A DNA stretch of 64,000 nucleotides from Escallonia rubra (taxonomy: Eukaryota; Streptophyta; Magnoliopsida; Escalloniales; Escalloniaceae), in contig JAVXUO010002995.1 in NCBI GenBank assembly GCA_033065855.1, positions 1-64,000 of the forward strand, given 5' to 3'. Positions 25,001 to 36,299 of this stretch are shown one piece after another. Made by a program: the position numbers and the translations under genes. The notes below the pieces were generated by a model. The model had not been told where the DNA came from, ran no database searches, and worked only from the letters and a program-made list of their open reading frames with translations. Positions within the stretch are counted from its first letter, which is position 1; every line of letters begins with the position of its first letter.

Positions 25001-28000
25001 CCTGAAGTCATTCATCTACCCGCTTATTGAGGAAACACGTGCTGATTTATCCTCGCACATGGCCACGTTGTTTCGTGCACCTATCTGTCAAATATTTGAT
25101 GCAAGAATATCAAAGGATCATAAACCTCCCAAGGACTTGTATTACCATCTTTCTCTCATGACAGTAAGAGATACTGAGAATGGTGAAGTAGAGTATGAGC
25201 CGGAGGTGGGAGATCTCATTGCCTTGACAGATGTAAGACCAAAATGCGTTAATGATCTGAACCGGCCTAGAACATCGTATCTCCTTGCATATGTTCAAGG
25301 GAAGAGTGAAATTTCTGATGATCTTCTCATCTTGTCATCAAAGCCCATTGTATATGAGAGAAATGAACAGAAGAGAGGAACGCTTTTTGCTGTTTCTCTC
25401 ACAAACCTGACCACAAATACTCGCATATGGAATGCATTGAACTTGGATCTCGAAGGCGCGAACACGAACATTATTCGAAAAGTGCTGCAACCTAGTCACG
25501 CTGTAAGAGTCACTACTTGTTTGTTACTTCTGTCCCTCAATCTAGAGACCACTTGCACTGAATTTTTGCATTGATTCGGTTTATAACTGTACCCTTTCTT
25601 TGAGATGTTCCACACCCTAAAATCCTTTACTTTGTCAAATTTCAACTTTGATGTAATCAGAGTTCTTTCTTTGTTCAGGTTGGCGAAAATTGTACCCTAT
25701 GTTCCCCTGAAACAATAAGGGGTTTCCCTATAGCAAGTCTAAGGGAAGCCATTCGCCAGTTTATTAAGCTTGATGATTCCCAAGAAGCTGCTGTTTTAAG
25801 TTGCATTGCTACTAGAGAGTGTCATCATCAGAATGGCGTGAAACTAATTTGGGGGCCACCGGGGACAGGAAAGACGAAAACCGTTGCTTCTTTGTTGTTT
25901 GCCCTCCTAAGAATGAAATGCAGAACACTCACATGTGCCCCAACTAACATTGCAGTCCTAGGAGTTGCAGCACGGTTTATGGGCATGGTACAGGATACCC
26001 TCGAATATGACACTTACGGATTGGGAGATGTACTTCTATTTGGTAATGGTAGGAGAATGAAGATTCAGGATTGTGAAGAACTTCATGATGTATTTCTTAG
26101 TAAGCGTGTTGCTAGTCTTGCAGCATGTTTTGCTCCATTTTCCGGGTGGAAAGGTAGCATAGACTCGATGATTCTTCTGTTCGAAGACCCTGAAGAGCTT
26201 TACAGCTTATACATTGAAAAAGAAAAATCGAAAGGAAAGGACAGTGACGATGACAGTGGGGAAGATGAAGATGAAGAAGAAGCGGTCAAGGATGAAGAAG
26301 AAGAAGAAGAAGAAGAAGAAGAGGTCAAGGATGAAGAAACCTCAAAGGGAAACATTAAGAAAATAGGGAAGGAATCTTCCAAGAAAGGGAAAGAAATGAG
26401 TTGCCAGGAAGGAGGAGGTTCTGACGATGCTGATGTTGATGCTGATGCTGATGCTGCTGCTGCTGCTGCCAAAAAACTGACATTTGAAGAGTTTCTAGTA
26501 AAGAGATTTCTACACATCGGAGAGAAACTAATGAACTGTATTACAATCTTGTACACACATTTGCCCACTTCTTTGATCCCCCTTGAAGTGGCGAAAACCT
26601 TGATTGGAGTTAATGGTTTGCTTCAAACGTTGCTGCATAATGTTGCTGTTATAAATGAAGGATTAAGTGAAGGCGACAATGGAGTTGAAGACGCAAAGAA
26701 AAAGATCACAAAACTGAGCATGTGCAGAACAGAATTCCTCGAAATCCTTAAAGCCCTTCGTGAAGCAGTGTCACTTCCAGATTTTACAGAGGAAAGTACG
26801 ATTAGAAATTTTTGTATAAGGCATGCAACCTTAATTTTTTGCACTGTATCAAGCTCTGCTAAATTACACGCTGAAGGAATGACACCACTGGAACTGCTTG
26901 TAATTGATGAAGCTGCTCAGCTTAAAGAATGTGAATCCACTATTCCTTTACAGCTCAGCGGTCTCCGCCATGCAATACTTGTTGGGGATGAGAGGCAACT
27001 GCCTGCGATGGTTCAAAGCAAGGTTTTTGAACTCAACACACTATTTTTGGTTGATTTAGCTTAGTAGATTTACTTCACATTACTCACATGTTTTGAACTG
27101 GTCTGTGATAGATTTGTGTAAATGTTGAATTCGGAAGGAGCTTATTTGAGAGGCTAGTTTTATTGGGACATGGGAAGCACCTTCTTAACGTCCAGTACAG
27201 AATGCATCCATCCATAAGCTTATTTCCAAATGAGGAGTTCTATGACAAACAAATTTCGGATGGTCCAAATGTCAAGGAAAGAACCTACGAAATGCGTTTC
27301 CTGAACGGAAACATATTTGGTTCGTACTCTTTTATTAACGTAGCCAAGGGGAGGGAAGAGTTTGGTAACGGCCATAGCCCGAGAAATATGATGGAAGTAG
27401 CCGTGGTTGCTGAGATAGTTGCAGGCCTCTATAAAGGTACTCATCTGTCCCAAACTAATCAGCTTCTATCTTAAGTGAAATAGTTGCTCCATCTTCCTGT
27501 TATGTGATGCGGATTTTAACACTTGTCTCCACTATAGAATCTGTTGCCAGAAAGCAAAGGCTCAGTGTTGGCTGCATATCACCATACAACGCTCAAGTTT
27601 TTGCTATTCAGGAGAAACTCGGAAAAAGGTACCATACAAAAAGCGACTTCTCTGTGAGTGTTCGCTCGGTTGATGGATTTCAGGGTGGTGAAGAGGATGT
27701 TATAATTATATCTACAGTGCGGTCTAACTGGAACGGGTCGATTGGTTTCCTTTCCAACCTTCAAAGAGCAAATGTCGCTTTGACGCGAGCAAGGTACCTT
27801 TTAAAATGCACCCGAACCCCTTTGGAGTGTCTACGGATGGTTTGCAATTCATGAACTAGTTTTGATATCTTTGCGTAGGTATTGCCTTTGGATACTGGGG
27901 AATGGAGTAACATTGATCAACAGTGGCTCTGTTTGGAAAAAGTTAGTTCTAGATGCTAAGACTCGCGGGTGTTTCTTCAATGCTGACGAAGATGAAGACT

Positions 28001-28903
28001 TGGATAGAGCTATCACACGTGCATTGATCGAGCTTGGCCATACTCCGTTCAGTCGTGATTGTCCACTGTTCAGCAAATCAAAATGGAAGGTATTCACCCT
28101 TTGGTTGAAATATGCATCACGGAAGAAAAATTCTTAATAACCATGGCATAGTTGATCTTACACGGGGATAGCCATAGGCCTGGCAATATTAAGTAAAATG
28201 GCTTTCAGTCCAACAACGGATATGTTCATTTTCTCACTTTTTCAAGTATTTTGATTAGTGAATTTTAATCAGTACATGAACATTCGAATGTGCATTGTTT
28301 CAAACATTCTTAGCCATGTGTTTCACATATTGTAGGTATGCTTCAGCGATGAATTCTGCAACTCCATGTTCAGAATTAAGCACGTAGATATTCGTCAGAA
28401 AGTGGTATCTATTTTGTTGGAGCTTTCAAATGGTTGGCGACAGCCTTCCAGGGAAAAAACTAACACTAAAATGGCTGGGGTTTCTTCTCAATTGCTGGAG
28501 CAGTACAATGTCAATGGGTACCTAAGTCTAATTTGGAGTGTAGATGTTCACAAGGAAGCTTCAATGCACATTCAGGTCATAGTGTTTTGGGATATTTTGC
28601 CAGTGTACAAGATCTCGGATGTGTCAAGGCATCTTAACATCAGGTTTGGGAACTATACACCCAATACCATAAAACTCTGCAAATACAGACGTGTTGAAGG
28701 GTATGAAATCTGTCATCTTTCATCTTATAGACTACTTATGAAGACATTTGCACTTCAACAATATTTTCAGCTGTCTTGGTTCCTGCAGGAAATTAGTTCT
28801 TCCAATGACATGGCCACTGGATTCAGATGCTCTTACTCTAGCATCTTATGATCCGAGCGAGTCATTAGCCAGTCAATTAGTTGCGCTCAATATAAGGAAC
28901 TGA
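12925..28903 (+). CDS. Superfamily 1 helicase, SEN1/UPF1-like, copy 1 (intact)
   Basis: Eight exons join in phase: 12,925-13,014; 24,960-25,502; 25,679-27,022; 27,112-27,436; 27,538-27,793; 27,879-28,089; 28,336-28,700; 28,789-28,903. All introns are GT-AG and the product is 1,082 residues. Helicase motifs in order: Walker A GPPGTGKT (270-277), Ia [15 protein letters not shown] (621-624), [12 protein letters not shown] (about 646), IV QYRMHPS (687), [10 protein letters not shown] (813), [10 protein letters not shown] (to 853). An acidic Glu/Asp tract (about 391-433) sits between Ia and II. The opening residues ([20 protein letters not shown]) match the N-terminus of this plant P-loop helicase family. 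An ATP-driven nucleic-acid helicase is the expected activity; the biological role is unknown. The start ATG is the first in the shared leader frame. Expression across the 11.9-kb first intron is untested. Confidence 0.9.
13281..13652 (-). repeat. Left (3') LTR of the gag-only element
   Basis: 372 bp, TGTTGTAAAC to TTCCAACA in plus-strand view. It differs at two positions from the partner LTR at 14,827-15,198. Confidence 0.92.
14827..15198 (-). repeat. Right (5') LTR of the gag-only element
   Basis: 372 bp, the same length as the left LTR. The initiator-tRNA-Met-type primer-binding site is immediately to its left. Confidence 0.92.
15199..15825. other. Intron sequence between LTR element and Helitron
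   Basis: No gene. A run of 13 G residues (about 15,469-15,481) and AT-rich filler are the only notable features. Confidence 0.5.
16985..17024 (+). repeat. (GT)n microsatellite in Helitron H1
   Basis: About 20 uninterrupted GT units. Confidence 0.95.
17359..20612 (-). mobile_element. Helitron H2 nested six bases inside the 5' end of H1
   Basis: Minus strand, about 3.25 kb. The 3' end is hairpin CCCGTGCTTGGCACGGG (17,371-17,387) and terminal CTAG (17,359-17,362). The 5' end is TCTATATAATATATAATAAG (reverse complement of bases up to 20,612). Insertion split an A|T inside H1's own TCTATA|TAATA terminus, as expected for Helitron target choice. It is non-coding, with an internal unit of roughly 400-430 bp repeated at about 19,430, 19,865 and 20,265. 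Same family as H1 and H3. Confidence 0.82.
18974..19058 (+). repeat. Compound (TA)n(TG)n microsatellite in Helitron H2
   Basis: About 19 TA units followed by about 24 TG units. The open frame called across it is an artefact of the repeat. Confidence 0.95.
20619..21060. other. Intron sequence between Helitrons and hAT element
   Basis: No gene was recognised. Contains a short (CA)n at about 20,908-20,922. Confidence 0.45.
21069..22849. mobile_element. hAT-type element with 8-bp target duplication, host of a nested MULE
   Basis: Terminal inverted repeats CAGGGGCGGA and TCCGCCACTG, flanked on both sides by attacact (21,061-21,068 and 22,850-22,857). These are diagnostic of hAT insertion. No transposase is encoded. 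The MULE at 21,256-22,466 is nested inside, so the hAT itself is only about 560 bp. Confidence 0.9.
21256..22466. mobile_element. Long-TIR MULE nested in the hAT element
   Basis: Terminal inverted repeats of roughly 170 bp begin GGGTTAATTTTA at both ends and contain gcacccagcac / gtgctgggtgc motifs. The 9-bp target duplications are aatcttaga (21,247-21,255) and agtcttaga (22,467-22,475), with one mismatch. The 1.2-kb interior is C-rich on the left and GA-rich on the right. Short open frames at 21,422-21,902 are compositional and not supported as genes. Confidence 0.88.
22858..24959 (+). other. Ancestral part of intron 1 of copy 1
   Basis: No gene is evident; several open frames of about 60 codons (for example near 23,575) have no recognisable similarity. 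From about 24,290 the sequence is shared with copy 2 (from about 36,014). This marks it as original intron rather than insertion. Confidence 0.55.
26218..26343 (+). repeat. GAA-rich coding microsatellite, acidic tract of copy 1
   Basis: Mostly GAA/GAG/GAT codons giving runs of Glu and Asp, with two VKDE steps. The corresponding tract in copy 2 is greatly expanded (39,147-39,390). The serine-rich open frame on the opposite strand is a shadow. Confidence 0.9.
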
Positions 28904-29456
28904 CCAGGATCAAGGGCTGCAAGTTTTATGTAATTTTGGTGGAACCAAATAGCTTTCGTACCATTGCGGTTTCATGCTAAAAGAAGATCGAGTTGTTGTC
29001 ATTAGTATTGCCAAATACTGAGTTGGTATCTTCTATGACTCTACTTTATTATGCAAATCAGAGGTGACAAGACTTCTGTTACCATTATCCATGTCAAATA
29101 ACCTCATTCATGATGGTATTTCATGTTGTGTACATGATTGTGAACGAAGAGTCGGGTCCAAAAATTTTTGCTGGTGACTTTCAACGTTCTTTCTGGTAGA
29201 AGAATTGGGGAAACGACTCACCACTTCAGCTCGAAGTGAGAAGATTAGAGCTTTTCTAGCCGTTCGTATGTCCACGGAAGTAGAATAGTTGGCTCTTCTC
29301 TAACTCACTAATTGCAGCTCCTTGGGAGCACTTGACATCATCGGCAATAATTGGGAGATTTGGTTTAACGTTTACAGATGCACGAGGCTCAAGGACATTT
29401 GGTTTAACGTTTCAAAGGTTTAACTCTGTTCTAAAGCAAGTAAAGAGAGACAATAA
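28904..29456 (+). other. 3' flank of helicase copy 1
   Basis: Closely matches 60,946-61,591 downstream of copy 2, apart from about 100 bp present only in copy 2 (near 61,440-61,545). It probably includes the 3' UTR. No clear AATAAA signal or second gene was found. Confidence 0.55.
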
Positions 29457-32209
29457 TCTATATAATATATAATAATCGAAGCGAGAAAGACATTGATAAC
29501 TTCTTTGCGCGACACATCATCATTTCTTTATATGACACGTTATCAGATTAATTATCTTTTATATTAGTAAGTCCTATTTAATTTAAAAACTAACTATAAT
29601 CATTCTAAAATTCTGCTTAATCAATATACTAATCTATTAAGACTTCTTTTTGACAATTATGTCCTTTAAATTCAAAAACTAATTCTAATCATTCTCAAAC
29701 TCAACCTTATCATTATACTAACTTATTAGGACTTAATATTCACTATTGTATCTTCAAAACTACTCTCTAATATGAATATAAAAACTTATATATATATAAT
29801 ATATAATAAGCGAAGCGAGAAAGACATTGATAACTTATTTGCGCGACACATCATCATTTCTTTATATGACACGTCACCAGATTAATTATCTTTTATATTA
29901 GTAAGTCCTATTTAATTTAAAAACGAACTCTAATCATTCTTAAATTCTGCTTAATCAATATACTAATCTATTAAGACTTCTTTTTGACAATTATGTCCTT
30001 TAAATTCAAAAACTAATTCTAATCATTCTCAAACTCAACCTTATCATTATACTAAATTATTAGGACTAATATTCACTATTGTATCTTCAAAACTACTCTC
30101 TAATATGAATATAAAAACTCATATATATAAAAAACGAAAATAATACTTTCAATTTAGAAGAAAAAAATTAATTTAAAAACCAATTCTAATCCTTCTAAAA
30201 CTCTATTTAATCAATATACTAATACATTAAGACTTTGTTTTGAAAATTATGTTCTTGAAAGTGTTTTTTAATATGAAAATTAAAATCCATAGACCCAAAA
30301 AATAACTTATGAGATATAAAATAAAAACGCGATCTAATAATTAATTTAAAATTTGATGAAATCCTAATTTTGTGTCTAAATAAATTGGCAGAGTACTCTT
30401 AACCTAACTTTTCAAGCTAATAGACTTGGTTTTTAAATGAATCAAATTGGGCCACTAAAAGAACATAATAATAATATAGTCTTGACAAGTTACTTGAAAC
30501 TGTTACAAATAAAGTATTAAAAAATTCTTACTAACTGCAATTATAGTTTTAGTAGAAGTAGATTTTTTTCCCATAAGATGTAAATCTCTTTTTGTTTCTT
30601 GAAATGTGGTATTCATTGATACACTTTTTGTAACTTTTAAAAATATTTTATTAACTTACTCGAACTTGACTCGGAATCCTGAGCTATAATAACTAATAAC
30701 TGAGGCGAGAAATGCAATCGTGACACCTTATTGCATTGTGTTTCTAATTTAATAAAAGTTATAAAAACTAATGTTAAACACATTAATATTACTAAAGATC
30801 TCCAAACATTATTTTAAACAGAGTCCCTAATTTTGCAATTAATTAAATCAACAAATATAATAAACATTTAAATAATTAGCCTTATGCAATTCAAAAATCA
30901 ATTCAAAATATTTAAAATTTTCTAACCAATATAGTAATATATTATGACTTTATTGGAATATTATATATCGAAAAAGCTCTCTAACATGAAAAATTAACCT
31001 GTAAAAAAAATTACTTAAGAGATTTAATAAGAAAAATTAGGTTCTATTTCAAATTCATATTTAAGTTTTCTCTAAATTCAAATATGAATCTAACTCGATA
31101 ACTATTTTGATTAAAAATATTGGTCAATAATTTCCTTACTCTAAAGTTTTGCGGTATCCTATTTAGTCGCATTGGTTAAATGTAAAAACACCATAATATG
31201 CAGATTCTATATGAGATACATTAAAAAAAATAGTGTAAACTTAAAACCTTAATTATGTAAGCTTTTCTTAAATTCAACTAATTTTATGTTGAAAAAGTTT
31301 TGAACTAATTTTTTTATGGTATTTTTATTGTGAGTAATTAACTATTAAGCATTCTAAATTTGCATAAGCAATATACCATTTATGATTTTAATTATGTTAA
31401 CTTTTATAATTTTGAATATAATTGCATATAAAATCTAAAAAGATATTAGTTATTGTGTGATGAATGTAGACCGAAACTTGGATTGAAATTCTTATTATAT
31501 CTGAAGATAAATCTTACTTAGTAAGCATGTTTATTGTATACTTTGTGAAATGTTGGTTAAATTTTGTTCAGCAATTTCCTTATTACGAGGGTTTGAGCTA
31601 TCGTATATACTCATGTTGGTTAAACTTTTTAAAATTTATATAATTACTTTATGCACTGATTACTATTTTCTCTGCTTCTTAAAATGTCACACCATCCTTA
31701 CTTTATTAGTTGTGTTGATTAACTTTTATAACATGCTATAAACAAATATATGGACCAAAATTTTCTCTATCAAAATTAAACTAATGTATAACTAATGTTA
31801 TGGACAGCCCATTCAAAGGTACAATTTATTTTTAAAAGATACGTAGAAAAATAATAAAATATCTTATGTAATAGCAAATTGATCTCAACACGTTCTCCGC
31901 ATATTTTTATCAGTAGAATTTGATTTTTCTTTTTTGTGTACTAAATAAGCTTTTAATTTTTGTACATCTATATAGTTACACAATGAGAATTAGCAGATAT
32001 GCACAAGGATATTGCTTATTGATATTTGACCAGAAAGGTTAATTTATTTCATTACAATAAAGTTCAAGCCAAAATTAAAGTAACTCTTTCTAATAAAATA
32101 ATCATAAAATTATAAAATTGTGCAAGATATTTTATTATGTATTTTAAGACTATTAAGATAAATTCTTGTTAATAAACTGTCCCGTGCTTGGCACGAGATT
32201 ATGGGCTAG
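29457..32209 (+). mobile_element. Helitron H3, non-autonomous, with intact empty site at copy 2
   Basis: The 5' end is TCTATATAATATATAATAAT, preceded by A. The 3' end is a hairpin cccgtgcttggcacgag (32,181-32,197) followed by CTAG (32,206-32,209). It is 2,753 bp with no coding capacity. The first about 330 bp are directly repeated (29,458-29,789 and 29,790-30,118), giving two tandem 5' ends. The unoccupied site survives beside copy 2 at 61,591/61,592 (caataa|tattcac). Same family as H1 and H2, opposite orientation. Confidence 0.9.
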
Positions 32210-32264
32210 CATTCACTAGATACAAGAGTTTTATAGCCATTATCTATGGGGAAAATTAGGAAAA

Positions 32265-32866
32265 AATGGATTTTGGGGTAAAACTTTTGGGGATGATGGT
32301 TTTAGTTTGAGAAATTGTGAGAAAGTGGGGCAACTTTTAGAAATTTATGAAAAAGGGGGATTCCTTGGAAAAAAAAAAGATGACTTTCGAGTTCCAAATT
32401 ACTCCTGCCCCTATTTGACCCACAATCCCCGCATACTACACTTTTAGAAATCACGACTTTAAAGTAAAAATCGCAATTTGAAACCAGGTTTTTAGTGTTA
32501 GTGTGTGTGTGTGTGTGTGTGTGCGTTTTTTTTAATTTTAAATTATGCATAAAATGAAAACAAAAAAAGAAATAAAAACGTGGTTCTAAATCACGTTTTC
32601 TACTTAAAATCATGGTTCTAAACCGCGATTTGTACTTTAAAGTCGCGGTTTCAAACCACGATTTGTAAAATGAGCCATAATGTAAAGTGGTAAATCTGAT
32701 TTTGAGGGGAAGATGGGGGAGGGGACAAAAAATGAGGAGTTGAAAAAACCCATTTTTTCTTAACATTTTCCATTGTTAAGAGATTTCTAAAAGTTGCCCC
32801 ACTTTCTCACAATTTCTCAAACTAAGACCACAATCCCCAAAAGTTTTATCCCAAAACCTTTTTTTT
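32265..32866. mobile_element. Foldback/MITE-like element with about 75-bp inverted repeats
   Basis: 32,269-32,345 and 32,786-32,860 are inverted copies (gagaaattgtgagaaagtgg and its complement are exact). The interior has alternating aaatcgcggttt / aaccacgattt motifs and a short (GT)n (about 32,502-32,523). No transposase and no clear target duplication. It sits at the junction between the two helicase units, where copy-1 flank homology ends (about 32,245). Confidence 0.7.
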
Positions 32867-32867
32867 T

Positions 32868-33062
32868 CAGAGAACATAAGTTGGTGGAGAGTTAAATGTG
32901 GAGAAATAAAATAGAATAAAGAAAAGTATAAAAAAGGTAAATATGTAAAAAAATACCTACAAAATCTTTCTGAATTAGAAAAATTGAGCAACTTTTGTGG
33001 GAATAATTTTTGTGGGACTACCTGAAAAGAAAATATGATCAATTTATTTGAGACGGATTGAG
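32868..33062. mobile_element. Right half of the Stowaway-like MITE, copy 2 side
   Basis: Aligns with about 12,190-12,361 including the agttaaatgtggag and tacctacaaaatctt segments and the right terminus. The left half is missing at the foldback element. Confidence 0.7.
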
Positions 33063-33436
33063 TATCATTTTACTAGTAAAATACATATTAATGCGAATTC
33101 TAAATATTTATTTAGGGCTGCGCCTTAACTACATTGTTTTCTCTTCCTTTTTCTTTTTCTAAAGTGGAAAAACCAAACGGCTGTCCCAGGTTTTCACACC
33201 CCCCCTCCCCGCACTCTCTATCGCGTGACCTTTCACATACGCTCACGTTTCCCAAGTTCAGGTGCTCTTTGTTTATTTTTGGGAATGACTTCTCGTCAAC
33301 TGGAGAGTTCTGCTTTACTGGCTAACAACTATTAGTTCATGCACTTTTTTTCATTCTTCAATCTCTTCACTTACCCTCTATGATCGCTCGGTCTCTCGAT
33401 CTGTGTATACAACAAGGCACTAAGACAGCTTGTTGA
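33063..33436 (+). pseudogene. Orphaned promoter/leader of helicase copy 2
   Basis: Matches the leader of copy 1 through ggcactaagacagcttgttgat and then stops at 33,436. In copy 1 the start exon follows 49 bp after this point. Here unrelated GT-rich sequence follows, and no exon 1 match was found before exon 2 at 37,882. The leader is therefore cut off from a start codon. Confidence 0.75.
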
Positions 33437-33691
33437 TCACTTACCCTCTAGTGTGACGGGTTGTTGCTGATATGGTGGTGAGGCTCGTGGTGGTTGTGCT
33501 TGTGGTTGTAGCTGTGTGGGGTGGTAATTGTGGCGTGGCGATGGTGGTTTTGGGTTTAGTGGTAGCTTTGTGCGGGCAATGGCGGTGATGGGTGCGGCCG
33601 AGATGGTATTTGGATGGTTGCGCGTGCCAGTTGCGTATGGTGGCAAACTGGCGATTGTGGAATGACAACAGTGGCGGTGGTTGTGGGGCGG

Positions 33692-34796
33692 AGACCTGGC
33701 AAAATGTTGTCCGTACCCGTTACCCGGACCATACCCGGTCCAAAATGCCGGGTACGGGTAGCTATTTTCACTACCCGACGAAAATAGACCCGTACCCGAA
33801 CCGACCCGTAATTTTCGGGTCGGTTTGGATCGGATACGGGTAATCCGAATTTACCCGAATTTTCCACTATATAAATGGATTTAGGGTTTCATCTCATCTC
33901 CAGTCGCCACTCTCTCTTTCTCTATCTCTCACTCTCTCTCACACTCTACCGCGGGTAATACCATAGTGCACAAGATCCGCGCCTCTGCCGCCGTATCTCC
34001 TCCGTCCGTCGCTGATCCGTGCCACCAATCACCCATAGTCCACAAGATCCGCTCATCCGCCGCCGCATCTCCTCCGTCCGTCGCTGATCCGTGCCACCAA
34101 TCACCCATAGTCCACAAGATCCGCTCCTCCGCCGTCGTATCTCCTCCGTCCGTCGCTGATCCGTACCTCCGCCGCCATCTCTTTCCACCATCCATCGCAG
34201 ATCTGTGTTCCGTCGTCGTCTCTTTCCCCTTAGACCATAATCGCACCTTCGCAGATCTGTTATCGCCGTCAATGCACCTCCGTAGATCAGCCACTTCCAC
34301 CGCAGTGCAGATCTATCGCCGGCCAGTTCCACGGATCCTTCTATTTAACTCATTTTGTGATTTGCATGAATTTGTTAAGTATTTTGTTCAGTAGATGTAT
34401 GAATGGTGGATTATGTTGTGACCTCGGTGGATATTGATGGTGGTTGACTAGTTGTGTAGAGTTGCATATTTTTAGTTATTTGTTTATTTTTTGGTGCAAG
34501 ATTTGCATATTATTGTGTAATGAATTTTGATGGAGAAGAAGAATCATAAACATGGAAGAATGATTTGGCCATAAAATATGGCAAAATAATGTAATTAGAA
34601 TTTGTTTTATTAAAAGCAAAATTAATTAAAAATTGGCATTTTACCCGCGGGTAATAACCTACCCGCAAGGGTAGGGTACGGACTCTGAAAAAGCCTACCC
34701 GGGAAAAATCGGGTAAAATACACCCGACCCGTTTTTATCCGGACCCGGTCGGATTTTACCCGTACCCGGAGGCGGGTATACCCGTTTGCCAGGTCT
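33692..34796. mobile_element. hAT-like non-autonomous element
   Basis: Terminal inverted repeats AGACCTGGCAAA and TTTGCCAGGTCT bound 1,105 bp. The ends are dense in short inverted tacccg/cgggta motifs. An interior ccactatataaatgg followed by a 72-bp tandem repeat suggests a captured promoter-leader fragment. No convincing 8-bp target duplication was seen, so the superfamily call rests on the termini. Confidence 0.65.
33969..34170 (+). repeat. 72-bp tandem repeat, about 2.8 copies, in-frame
   Basis: Units start at 33,969, 34,041 and 34,113 with few differences. The period is a multiple of three, so the 142-codon open frame across it repeats a 24-residue HKIR...SPPSVADP unit. Coding is not supported. 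Confidence 0.9.
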
Positions 34797-36013
34797 AGGT
34801 GGTATATGACTCCTTGAAGAAGGTGAAGCAGCGGGGAGAGAGTGAAAATGTGGAGTATTAATTGTTACTCTATACATTTAGCTATTATTAATTTTACTAT
34901 AAACGAAATTAGAGAAAGATTCTTACAACTGGAATAATTGGAATAGCAACCAAAGTTTGTTCTTACCAAACTACAGGTCATTCATGATTTGATGGCGGAA
35001 CCAACCGATTTAACCCATGACCTAATTGATCTACTACTAAATAAATAGCCGTACATGGTCAGTCTTCCATTTAAACCGAACCCGTTTAACCTAACTTCAC
35101 CCCCTACCCACCCGCCTGCCATTCTTGAATTTGCAAATATCATTTTTAACAACTTTTAAAGATTAGTTTTGACCCGTGCGTTGCATATGAAAGAAACAAA
35201 TGTTAAAATACTTCTTGAGAAAGCCCATAAAAATTGTATTTTAACCTTTTTTATGTGTTTCTTATCACTTTTTATTGTTAAAAATTAACTTTAATAATAA
35301 TTGGTAGTCATTTAGAAACAAAAGAAGGAGGTGAAATTTAAATTAGTAGAAATAGTCTTTGTCAAGTAATAACAACAATAATATTAATAGTAACATATAA
35401 TGATGATAAGTCATGTATTGAGGTTTAGACTAATAAAGCCAATCAAGAAGAAAATAAAAAGATATAGAATAAGAGAAAAAAATATAAACGAGTGCGTGTT
35501 TGCACACATATATACGTTGTCATCTGATAGCAAAAGGACAAAACCAGTATATTGTATTTATACGGCTTGAAATAAAAGGAGTGATATTAGGTTTGTTATA
35601 TTGTGGAAAAGAATTGGGCTTGTCCAAAATATATAGAAAAGCTTCAAGATTTGAGAAAACGATATAAATTAGAATACACACACACACACACACATATATA
35701 TGGATGGGGGGAGAGAGAGAGAGAGAGAGTTTTGACAAAATCTAAGGAATTAATGATATTGGAAATATATTAATAAAAATTTTAAGCGGGACATCTTGAG
35801 ATGGAAGAGAGAAGAAGAGAGAGAATCAAGAAGCATTTGGTAGTTGAAGTCTGAATCACAAAATGATAGACATGCTAAGTAAAAAAGACTAACATTCTCA
35901 AAGCTCCAACTTTATTATATATACAATTAGATTAGTTGCAGTGTAACTATTGATGGGCATCAATGTATCAATATAAGCACCAAAAAAATCAATGTATCAA
36001 TATACACATGAAT
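34797..36013. other. Unassigned sequence replacing intron 1 of copy 2
   Basis: No gene. Contains (CA)n at 35,677-35,693 and (GA)n at about 35,711-35,729. The gacccgtgcgttgca stretch near 35,175 with ctaat beside it on the minus strand resembles a decayed Helitron 3' end. Homology with copy 1 resumes at about 36,014. Confidence 0.4.
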
Positions 36014-36299
36014 ATTTACTCAAGGACCTCATCAACTTGCTAGTTTGTTCTCGTAGTGAAATTGAACAACTAAATCCACCCCAGCAAACTCTTATCATAC
36101 ATCCCTAGATAGACTTGGTAGTGTTCAACTCCGTATGTCAATATTTTCTATTCACTGATCAATCTTAGGTTTCATATAAACTTTACCTGTCCTCTATTAG
36201 GAAATACTTCTCCATTATTAGCTGGACTTGGAGAGCTTCCATTAGAATAATTTGGGCATCATAGCCATTGTAGCAAAATGGAGAAGCAACAACAGATAC

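Noticed and set aside
26200-26568. Serine-rich minus-strand open frames of about 120-160 codons (also 39,129-39,611)
   Set aside because: They are the complement of the Glu/Asp-rich GAA repeat in helicase exon 3 and have no independent support.
33966-34394. 142-codon plus-strand frame with a repeated HKIR...PPSVADP unit
   Set aside because: It arises from a 72-bp tandem repeat whose period is a multiple of three. The opposite strand is equally open, so coding is not supported.
35163-35195. Possible Helitron 3' end (gacccgtgcgttgca with ctaat on the minus strand)
   Set aside because: The hairpin is imperfect and no partner end or empty site supports it. It is mentioned only as a resemblance.
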